A stretch of DNA of 64,000 nucleotides, from contig JAMKCF010000029.1 of NCBI GenBank assembly GCA_023634235.1, positions 806,001 through 870,000 of the forward strand, given 5' to 3'. The notes under the pieces are model-generated. The model did not search any database, was not told the DNA's origin, and saw only the letters and a program-made list of their open reading frames with translations. Positions within the stretch are counted from its first letter, which is position 1. Each line of letters starts with the position of its first letter. Made by a program: the position numbers and the translations under genes. Shown here in pieces: positions 45,601 through 57,600 of the stretch. Source of the stretch: Pisaster brevispinus (Eukaryota > Echinodermata > Asteroidea > Forcipulatida > Asteriidae).

Positions 45601-48600
45601 GGCAGTAGAGGACAGAGAGGCATGGAGAAAGATTGTTACAAACAGAGGGCAGTAGAGGACAGAGACACATAGAGAAAGATTGTTACAAACAGAGGGCAGT
45701 CGAGGACAGGGAGGCATGGACAAAGATTTATATGAAGTCATCAGTGGCGCCCATCGTTATTTGTTGTGTTAACCCCTCATATGGAATGAAGTTGTAAACG
45801 AAGAGAGTGTTCCAGATTATTATGTAAAGACAAATATTGAATACTAACAATAACCATTTTTAACTCACAAGGAATGATGTTGGCATAGCGATTCTTTTCT
45901 TTATTTTTGTCGTCCTTTGCTCTTTCATATGAATGACGATCGGAATCGGGCAAATTCTAAAAATTTAAAGCAAAAAACAATCGAAAATCAGGGAAGAATA
46001 GCACGCCCATTTGGTTGACATTTTTTCAGATTTCAACAAAGCACAGTGCAAATAGCTTCCATAGATGAATAATCGACACTAGGCACTCAAAGGTGATAGG
46101 CTTTTTACTGATGAAATCGTTATGCAATATTGCTAAGCTGGACATATGGGGCCAATTACATAAACCTGTTCAGCAGAAAATTCTGCTCAGCGAATTACTT
46201 TACTTAGTAAGAAATGAGCGGGGTATAATGTGAACTGTATGGAACGTTGGTTGGTAACCTGTTTCTGCTTATAGCAAGATTACCCTGTGCTAAGTAAGTT
46301 GTTGTGCTTATAGGCTTTAAGAAATTGGGGCTTTTTGTGTTTTCACCATGATGATCAGCTCACCTGCAAGAAACGCTAAAAGTAAGTTTTATTTGGGTTA
46401 TAATAAAAGGTGCTTTTAGACGCACAATAAATTCACATCTTGTTATTATTACAGAACCATTATTATCATGACACTCACCTCATAGTCAAACAGAAACCCA
46501 TTGCCTTCTTTGTACGTTTCTTTCTTCTTCTTGCTGACATAATCTTTGAGCTCTGACAAAAGAATCGGAAAAGGAGCCGTAAACTGCTTCTTGATAATCT
46601 GCTTTGGTCTGGCTGGTGCAGTGGCTGGTGCAGCAGCTGGCCGTGCAGTGGCTGGTGCAGCAGCTGGCCGTGCAGTGGCTCGTGGCGTTGCTCGTGGAGT
46701 GGCTGTGGCTGGTGTAGTGGATGATGAAGTTTCAAAACTGGCTTCATTGGCAACAACATTGTATGGATTTTCTAATTCTGAAGAAAGTTTATCATTGCTT
46801 GCTCGCACTCCTGCTGATAAAACAAATAAAGTGTTCATGAAATGTTTGTCTGTGAAGTTGTCAACAAAAATATAATGCAGAAATTAAATAATGTTTGTAT
46901 TATTTGATCAGTCTTTTGCAGATTAGATGCTATCACATATCTCAATTTATTTTGTAGTTGCAAATGATGAAAAGAGGAAGGTTGAAAATGTTGTTTAACT
47001 AGCTGCACTTCTGCCGTTGACGGCGTGTCAAAATGACAAACTCTGACGTCATCTGTAAAGTGTTGCTTTGTATTGCAACAAAGCAGCTTTACAAAAGCAA
47101 ACAACCATCGGATGAAAATTACTGGAGGTATAACGGGAGAGAGTTTTTCCTGAATCTCACTGAAAGGAGCAGCATAGTTTAAAAAGGTGTTCAAAATTGT
47201 AATTTTTAAAATTAAAAAACTGTTTAATCTCATTTGATTTAAAATTTGTTAAAATGATTCTTGTTGAAAACCTACAGTTATTATATAAATCCTCATTGTC
47301 GTCTACAAACCTGACTTGTCAAGGTTTCAAAATATTCGTCAGTTTATATCATCATCATATTAAAATAATTTACAAAAAATGTCAAAAAAATTGCATGAAG
47401 TAAAACTTTGACAATAATACTTTGACAAAACATTTGAAAATTTTTTGCCATAAAGTAAAATATTTTTTTTAAAGAATTTGACAAAATCAAGCAGTAGGCA
47501 GGAATTGTTCTTTGTTCGTGTTAGACACACAGGGATGACAGTTATTGCTGACAAAAATGTCTGAAACTAGGAGCCAAAAAAGTGTTAAGATGTTAAAATG
47601 ACCACATTTCAACTTTTCAGCAACTCCTGGAATTCCAGATTTCAAAGAGCTTCTTGGAACAAAAGAAGGAATTCAACGAGCTGGATCTCTTTGCAGTATT
47701 TGTAGAAAATAACAAGGACAAAGTTTGCTGAGGTATATGTATAAAGCCTAGAATTCAGAACATTCTCATCCATTATTTCGTCTACAAGTCATGTTTCCTT
47801 AAGTACATTGGTTAAGTTTACTTATTAATAAGGCATCCTTGGTTTCATTATCAGAAGTATACAATAATAATAACAAAAGAGATGTAATAAGTTATGACCT
47901 ACCATTTGAAGCGTTGAAATGTCTACGGTCCCCTGAGTTGTGGTTCAGCCTTTTCTTCCTCCTGGCAAAACACAGTTAAAAAATAAAAAAAAATACAAAA
48001 CTAACCCCACTTAACAATGATTAATTACATGAATTACTTCATTCATTTATTCTGAATAGTTTGCCACCATGCGTCGCAGCCAAAAGCCGAGTTGTACATG
48101 AGTTAGAGTAAAAACAATATCCTACTTAGCTTTACTCAGCAGACTTAAAATTGCCTTCTTTAGCTGCAGCTCTATGATATTGGGCCCCTATTTTATAGAT
48201 CTGCTTAAGCACAAATGTTTGCTAAGCACCACGAAATTATGCTTAGCAGACTAAGGTTACCAGTCACAATGGCCCCATGTACGCTCTGTAACTGACTGTC
48301 TGATATCCTGCCTCTGCTAAGTAGACATTTGCTAAGCAACATTTTGGGCCAATTTTTCCCTGTCATTGAGAGAATACCGCAAAGTAACACTACAGTAAGT
48401 TCCAATAATAATTACCTTATTTTGAAGATTAAAGCAGCTATAATACAAATCAAGACAAGCAGCATCAATGGAACCACAATCGCAGCTACTGAAGGGCTCT
48501 CACTTTGTGGCACTGCCCAAAAAAGATTATATTATTTTAAGTTTTGAAACAAAAATATTTATTGTTATTCCTAATATTCTGATGACGTTGCTAACATCTT

Positions 48601-51600
48601 CGACATCAAAAAAAGGTTAAATGTGTTGTTAATTGTAGAATTTGGGGTTGAACAAAGACAAATTTACTGGAGCAGGAATTGCAGTACCAACAACCTCCGG
48701 ATTAACGTACTGGCGCTCTAGGGTTTAGCCCTATGTTGGCAAGCTTCTTATTTTTCCCTGTGTTTTACTACTTGATAATTTTAAATTGATGACACCCACA
48801 AAATAGCTAGTTCAGGACTCCAAGTTCAGTTTCAATCAAAAGCTGGCTGCTCAGATATTTGTAAGTTTTCATTCAAGGCCAAAAATGTTTATAATAATTG
48901 TTTTACAACTTTGACAATAATGTGACCCATAATTCTACCTTATTACTTTATGATATTTACTAATGTGGCGAAGCAGAGTGAATGGAAAAAGCCAGATTTT
49001 ATCAAGGGATTTGACTCAGTGATAAATTGAATGAACAAAAAGCATTCAATATTTGTTTTATAAGTCTCCCAAAGATCCATGTCATTTAAAATTGTTTTCA
49101 CAATAAATACAAAACAGACATGGAAACTCGTCTACCCCACACTCTGAAAAAAAACAAAAAAAAAAAACCTCCTAGTAAACAACGTTGACGACTCCAAGTA
49201 GACAAGCACCGCCCTTATCAGCCATGACACAGTTTGCTTTTGAACTTGCCTTGTTTGGACAAACAAGTGGAAAATGATTGCGTTTTTGGAATTGACGCTA
49301 TACGAAGCGTCCAAAGTGTCCTATAATTCAATGTAGGACTCCTACAATACGTTTTGTAGCGTTGCAGCAGTATTCATGGTAAAAATAAAGGATGTCACGT
49401 GACGCAGTTTCAAAAATTAAATGACAAAGATCTGTGAGTCCTATATAATACAAAATGATGCATTATGCGAAAATTTTGTCTTGTACCCTAAGGATGTACC
49501 TTTTATTCTCATTTCACATAAAGGAACCAGACTAATTTTACCTTCCTGCCTCAGTTTAAATAGCCTGGGTTGAATTAAAGCAAAACTGTCACAATGTGAC
49601 CAAGATATTGAGCAGTAAATTACCTTGAACTCTAAATGGCTCACTCCACTCAACGGCATAAATCTAAGGAAAATGAAGAAATATTTTTTAGCTTGTGTGA
49701 AACTTACTTGTGTCAAATTCATCCATGTTTTAAATCTTCATAATATCTCAAGTACTTCTTAATAAGTACAATAGCATCAATAAGCCTCTTGCACCAGACG
49801 CCATCACCAATACTATCGGTTACTCTATTTTTACAGTCGATGTCCCTGTGTGTAAAGTGTAGTGTCAACACGCTGACCATGATTTTCACAAGCAATGTTG
49901 ACACCTAAACAAGCCATTTGCAAGTTAGATTTGAATTATGTGTTGTGGAATGACTTGCTTGGTTCGAGTTCCCACTTAACTTGAATTCCTCGCACTGTGG
50001 AGACAGACGCTTTGTCAAATGGCTCGATGCAAGCTTTTGTAAAGCGACCTCCAGATGATCAAACCCTGGTACCCTTGTGCAACACACATTCACTCAAATT
50101 GTTTATGAGTTTCACTGTCTCTTACGTAACTAAGCAAAAGGGTGCCCCTAATTATATGACGTAGCAACTGTCTTAATAGTCTGAGGAATTCAAATTAAGG
50201 CGGTAACTTGTGATCAAGCAAGTTTTTGTATCAGACATCATTGAAATCTAACTCACAACCGTTGGGTTAGTGCAAGGGGTTGTTTATAAATAAATAAAAA
50301 CCACAAGATATAAAAGGCTCACCGATTGAGAAATCCTACTGACTGATCCAAGAAAAATGTCATACTGAGTGTTGTTTTCCAGGGGTTTGTTGTCAAATCT
50401 TCCCCGTGTTTCTCCGTCACCCACAGTGAATGTTGCAGGGAGATCCTTCTTAGGTAATTCTGCTGCTACATAATCAAGAGTCGGTGCAGTGGATCGTTGG
50501 TACCTCGATCCCCTGGTGTCCCTTCTAGTGACTGTCTTAACCTGCCGTACACCAACTTGCAGCCCTCTACACAACACACAAAAATGGTCATTGAGGAAGT
50601 AGTTCAATTTCTATTTTCATTGGTTTAGTAACAATGTTGATATTTTTTTGAGCAAGTTATTTCTTTCAATACCACACAGAGACAAATTTAAAAACTGAAA
50701 AATTATGCTTCACTAAACAGCACAACAATGAAGATGAACAAGGCAAGGTGAATGTTGGTGCGGGGTGCTCTATCGATTGATTTTAAGAAATGAAATTTTA
50801 AATATTTGTCAATCTAAGTAACAAAAAACAGTTTTGCTGAAAAAGCTTACCAAGAGCTAATTTCTTGACTCTTACAGTTACCCAGGCCTTGAATGTTACA
50901 GATTAAACATCATTTGCATCATTTCAACTTACGTGATGTACTTCGACGAGGACGGAAGATTCAAAGCTATAGTGACTGTGGAAGAAGTCAAACCTGAGAC
51001 ATCTTTTTGGGATAGCTGGGTCGGAGCAGGAAGATCTGTAAAGTCAAAGACAAAAGTACCTTGGGAACATTGTCTATCCAAAGAATCATCAGAGCATCTC
51101 AAAACTCAGAATGGTTCGAAAGTTCTAATTGGATCTGTTAAGTATTCCAGCAGGTGTACATTGACCAGTCCGTCTGATTGCCAGAATGATCCGTTGGGAA
51201 GTTTTAATTGGATCGGTTACGTATTCCAGCAGGTGTACATTGACCAGTCTGTTTGACTGCCAGAATGATCCGATGCAAAGCTCTAATTGGATCGGTTAAG
51301 TATTCCAGCAGATGTAGGACTCCATAAATAAATTTCAACTAAATTATGATAATTGAATGCTATGTCCCACAGTACCTGTCTCAACTGCAGTAAATGCCTC
51401 TAGTACTGCTTTCTCTCCAGCACCAACTCTGTTGAAACCTTTCAGTCGGAAATCATATTTTGTGGATGGTTCTAAACCACTAATGTTATGATGCATATCT
51501 GATGGTTCTATATCGACCTTTTCGAATGAGCCGCTTGGACTAAAGTTGGAATCATAAGGTTTTTCCAGCACGCTGTACAAAAGCTGTACGATGTTTTTAA

Positions 51601-54600
51601 AAATTGGAAATATAAAGACACTGATGTTTACTACATTTAAACTTTTACACTTCACTACAAGTAAATTAAATTGAGGTTTCAAGTAAATTTTATTGAGGTT
51701 TCAAGTAAATTGAATTGAGGTTTCAAGTAAATTCACTCGGGGTTTTAAGTAAACCAAACTAAGGTTTCAAGTAAATTTAAGTGAGGTTTTAAGTAAATTT
51801 AATTGAGGTTTTAATTAAATAAAACTAAGGTTTCAAGTAAATTTAAGTGAGGTTTCAAGTAAACTAAACTAAGGTTTCAAGTAAACTTAAGTGAGGTTTC
51901 AAGTAAACCCAATTACTGCAAAGCTAAACCTAATGAGGTTATAGATTCAACCTAACTATCAAATAAGGCAAAAAACAATGGATCTTAAACTACATGCATT
52001 TCGTTATTTCACATCTTGAGTGCATTTCTGGTGATAATTTAAAGTATTGAGTCATTAACAAAATATCAGCTGCCTTGCAGGTGACCACAACCAGACTTAA
52101 ATAAAGCAAGCCCCTTTATGATGTTTTGAACCAAATTAACAATTGTGTATAGCTACTAAGCACAATATGACATTGTATAAGCAGTGGTGCGAGAACATTG
52201 GATTCCTTTAAGTTCAGAGACAGTGCAACAAGATGGCACCTTTAGATTGCCTTCCAACCTTTGGTGCGTCTTGGTAAATTAATTAAATTGTATGGTTTTA
52301 CCCATACATTGATTGCAAAAGCGCTGTTACTCAGCAACCCCCCCCCCCCACGTTCCGTGAGTCCTGGGCAAAACCATTGCTGTTTTCTACCACAATGAGC
52401 ACACAAGAACATAACATCAATAAGGTTACTTCCCAAGTATATGTACTGAAATGTTGAATAATTGGATTGACATAAACACATTATTTTGATCTAAACAATC
52501 GGAGTACAGTATAAAAACTCACTCTATATTTAGTTATAACACCATTTCTTTGCCCACAGGGTATTTCACCCCAGCTAAATGCCACACTATGCTTTGCTGT
52601 TGAAGTACTCCTGAAGTCTGTTGGAGATCCTGTTGGCTCTAAAATAGTAATTTAAACACAAAACATCCAGTTAAATTTTTACATCGTTTTGCTCAAAATT
52701 TAATGTTCGGGATTTGTCACGATGATGACTAGAAAGAATTAGAATCCCACTCTTTGTTGAGTTGACAAAGCGGTTTGTCTATCTATCTAAACCTGAACAT
52801 TTCTTCAACATCTTCTCTCTACATAGATAACTTCAGGCCTTTGTGGCACAGCAGCAGTCACTTTGTAGGGTGCCTTGGTTTCAGAAAGGTTATGAATAAA
52901 ATGAAGATAGAATAAATTAACAGCACGTTACTTTCTCATGTTATTTATGGTCATGTTACTAAAGGTAAATTACAGGCAACCAGTCCCAGGCAGTCTCCAA
53001 TGAAAACCCCATTCACCCTCAAACGTTTATTTCATTTTTCTTGGAGATATTACCATCTTTTAGAAAGTTGTTATAATTCCTTCTGACGGGTTTCTTTTGC
53101 ATGCAGTGTAAATGGGTACTTCTAAATTGTCTGCGAAAGTTACCTACAGTGTGCACCTTATTTACATCACACGGTTCATGTGCAAAGTTGTTGCTACTCC
53201 CGACTACAAAGCTGGTACACTGTGCCTGCAATTTTACCTTAAATAAATCATTTCACAAATACAAGGAATTCCTTATAGCGAAAAAATAAAAATAAAAATC
53301 GACAAGTCAAAGAGTCCTCATAGAACATATGTATGCCAAACCAAAAGATTACATTTTATGTTAAATACATCTTAACGAAACACCAGCTTAAATCACTGCC
53401 TGAAACGGACTCTTGTAAGCAGTGAGAATAAAACGTTTTGAGAGGAATGTTCTGGGATCAGTATCCTCAGAGAACAGTATTGCCAGAAGAAGTCAATCAG
53501 AAGAGCATGAGTTTTTCATATCGGCGGAAAATAACGGGTTTTGTCTTCACCAGGCAGACATAAAGAAGTCTTAATTCAGTTAAAAAAATGAAAGTTCTCA
53601 TCCCTAGCTGTAGATACTCCTATCAGGAACTTACCCTTTTCAGGTGTTGTGTGTTCGATGTAAATGTTCTCCTGAAATTCACCAAGTCCTGCCTCATTCC
53701 TGGCAAGAACACGAACCTTGTAGATTGAATTGGGTAATGAATCAGGATGTGGAAAATGAGACTGCATCTCTGTTGTATTGTGTAGAGTTTGAAATTCACC
53801 AACCTCCTCTTGGCAAAGATCTCTCTTAACCAGTTGATACTGTACCGCATAATCAATCACAGGACACTTGTTCTGAGGAGCTTTCCATGTAATGGTTCTG
53901 CTGGGATCTTGCCCAGAGCTGACTTGATAGATCACTGATACAGGAACTGGAAAAAAAAATACAAACGATCTGTTCTTGACGAAATTATGAAAATGTTTCA
54001 AAATTAACACTTTCATAACTTTGTCAATGGGTCTTGTAATTAAAACATAGCTCTGCGTAAATTGTGCAAAAACATAACGAGTGCTCTAAGATGCCCTCAG
54101 GTGCATGTGATTAAGGCGTTATATAAAAACTGTGTATTATTATTATTAGCATTCAGTGTCAGTAATTTAATGCAGTCAGTGGCATAACCAAAATTGTTCA
54201 TTTGGGGGCTAATCAATTTATCGAACAATGTATTTTTTTTTCGATCTCATTAAGGGGGGCAAGAGGGGAGGGGGAGCAATTGTTCAGAGAAATGTTTAAA
54301 ACTGTAAATAAGTGATAACGTTTTTAAGGAGGTTGAACAAACATTTAGATTCATTATTGTTCGCAAATCTTACCGTAACACATTCTGCAGTTTGGATTAA
54401 CGCCAATCTGACCATACGGACAAGAGTCTGCAAAACACAGGATGTTGAAAAATATCATAATTAGTAAAAAAAAACTAATAAGAAATATCAGCTGCAACGA
54501 CTATAATTATATCTCTTCCGTTCTTTTTCAGTTAATTTTAATTTTACACACAGCCTCGGGAAATGATTATCAAGAACAACATTTTAACAAAGTAAACAAA

Positions 54601-57600
54601 TTAGAACCAATGTTTGTTGCAATTAGAATGTGGAAATATCAGCTTGGTGACCTAACAACTGCTGGATTGAGGAACATATAGGAAAAAACAAAATAATTTG
54701 ATGAAGTGAGCAGCTGGGGTTGAGCCTGGTAAAAGGCTTCAACGTCAGCATTTTGTATCCCCCAAAATTAATGTGTATCCAAATCAGCTGAGGGGAATCA
54801 CATGCTGTTATTGGGGCTTTCAGATTTAATTTTTGTTTTGAAAAGGTAAGAAAAATATCAAAATCAGGTCAGACAGTTGAATGTATACTTACTTTGGCAG
54901 TTTCCACCTCTAAATCCTCCTTGACAAAGTACACCAGTCAGGCATGCACCAGAACCTCTGTCACAAGCTCCACTACCGGCACAATGACACCCCTGGGCAC
55001 AATTTACTCCAAACCACCCATCAGAACAGTCTGCATAAAGGAATGATCTTGCTGGTTAGAGACAATGTAAAGGATGGATATTTTTTCAGGAGAAAATTAA
55101 AGCTGAAAAGTTTCAATCTAAAGCTAACTTACTACAGAGTTTTAAAGTTTATATGCAAATTCAACATACTATTGAAAACACGATACTTCAAATCATGTCT
55201 ATAAAAGCATGAACTTCCAGGTATGAGCAAAATATATATGATTAAATTTTTTCAGTTTTTCTATATTTTGGTAGTTAAGAACTTTTGCTTGACACATTGC
55301 ACATAGACCGAAAATCCTGTCAAATATTAGTGATATTTACAACACAGAAACATTTTTTTGGCAGAGACTAGAAACACCACATGTGAGTGTTCACAAGAAA
55401 TGTTTGAAAGTAATCCATGTTTATAAACCGTACTACAGGATAAAGTCTCTGCCATGTTGTCTTTGTTTGTAAATTTCATAACTGTAGTGTTCGTGTTTCA
55501 TTGACTTCAAATGTATCATTAACACTACTCGTGTTGGATTTACATGTATAACCGATATAAAATAGACACATTTACACAATATTCTGTCTGTAGTTGTTAG
55601 CCCTTTTGTTATCTCATCAACATTCCATTCAGTTTTCGGACAGGTTATCTTGTTTCTATGTTTCATATAAAAAAAAATTAAAAAGTTGGTGCAATCATTC
55701 CTTTTTTCCAATTTTCAAAAAACACATAATGAAATAATCATGACATTTTTTTGTCTCAGTTGCTTTTTTTAGCAGACATTTTACATTCTTTTGGTCAGAA
55801 TTTCTCAACTTAAAGCTTAACTGCCCCAAAAGTACTTTTATGAATAATTTGTACAATTTCTAAGTGTATAAACAAAATATTTAAAATAAAGTGTTGTTCA
55901 TTTATATCAAGTCTAAACTCACCCTCACAATTCTCCCCTGAGAAGCCAAACCTGCAATTACTGTCTGGAGTGCAAGTACCAACTGAGATGTTACAGGCTG
56001 CATTTCCACAGCGACATTCCAAATTGCAACCTGCACCATACATACCATCTGGGCATCCTAAACAAGAGAAGTTGCAATACTTCATTTTATCGCATAAACG
56101 ATAAAATACATTATTCGCCGCAGAAGACCCCCGCAGTGTACCAGGCCGTGCTGCAATACACGGTGCTGACAGTTTGGATATTGGCGTCCTCTGCTGCATG
56201 GTTGTTGGGCAATAATTTTGTTAGGCTTGCCTTGGTGACGTTCCTTGTAGTGGTTTGGACGTAAGCCATAAAGGTAACCTAACTTTCCGGGGTAGCAAGG
56301 CTGACCTTTATGCAAAGTGTGTGTGGTCAAATGGACCTTTATTTTAGATTGCGTAACAAAAGCATGGTACTTCTGAGTAGCGGGAAAGCTAATCACTTCG
56401 GCTCAGCTTTCACTGAGAGTAACATTTACTTCGACACCCGCCACCATCCCCATTTCGGCCTCCCATTTCAGGGGGGGGGGGTCCTCTGCCTAGTGTGGGG
56501 ACAAATACTTGGGGTGAAAGGGGGTGGTTATTTTTATATTCAATTTTCGAAGGCAATATTTTCAAACAAATTAATGGGGGTTTGTCTGAAATGTTAACGT
56601 TGCAATGTTTATTTGGTAACACTAGCACCCTCTTGTTCAGGTGGGGCTAGTTCATGTAATCCAACCGCATGTGCCAGCGGTGGAATCACTTTAAACATTG
56701 TATGAATATGTTTTTATAGCATTGATTTTAGAAACACTGCTGTTAGTGTTTTAGAGGGGCGGGCAAGCTGCCACCTCTGTTATCGACAATAAGTCGGGTA
56801 GGCTTTTATCTCATTATTTTAAAACACTGTTGTTTAATTAGTGTTATATATAGAGGCTGGGCAAGCTGCCCCCTCATTGTATCTATGGCAAGCTGCCAAG
56901 TACACTGCTGTTTAGTTAGTGTTATATATAGAGGCTGGGCAAGCTGCCCCCTCATTTTTTCTATGGCAAGCTGCCAAGTAATCCGGGCCCGGTACATTTT
57001 GATGGGCAAGCTGCCCTTGGGCATTTGCCCTTCATTAAGTCATGATTATGTCATGAGTTTAATAAGTATTGCATTGTATTGTATTCTCGTACATGTTTAC
57101 CAAACTGGTAATTGACCAGATCTTGTTTGTAATAAAAGCAGTTGAAGCTGCGCCAAAAGTCAAGTAATGTTTTTGTTATTGTATTATTTTGGGGTGTCGT
57201 CTGAGAATAAATGTATGTGTATTCACAAAACCCCAAAACCCCAAAACCCAAAACCAATATAACTTGTAATGATCACATCTTGAAGAAGAAGTCAACATTT
57301 TTTTTAAACTAACATTTTGGACAAAGAAATGAAACACTTAAATAATTCTGCCATTAAATAATCTTAATTTTGATGATTTCATAAACAGCAACAATTTTAA
57401 CAACACCTAGCTGTTCTTCACTCATTTATTTGCTTTTTATAGATTGTTATGATGTTCAAAAGGATCTGTATTCATACTTTGTTTGCAATTCGAGCCTGTG
57501 AAGCCAGCTGCGCACGTACAGCCAAACGGATCTGGAAGACACATTAGATTGCCAACGCAACCTTTAGCACTTTTCTTGGTGCATGTGATACCACAGTCTT

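Noticed and set aside
45257..45672. Long open frames on both strands (75-110 codons)
   Set aside because: They are produced by the 47-bp minisatellite, repeat the same words in different frames and lie in an intron.
46546..46875. Plus-strand frame rich in Ala/Gly/Val that looks like a membrane helix
   Set aside because: Antisense of the receptor's Ala/Pro-rich juxtamembrane repeat; the minus strand fits the gene.
50933..51256. 107-codon plus-strand frame MMYFDEDGRFKAIVTVEEVK
   Set aside because: Antisense shadow of the FNIII 3 exon (50933-51035), which has proper splice sites and phase on the minus strand.
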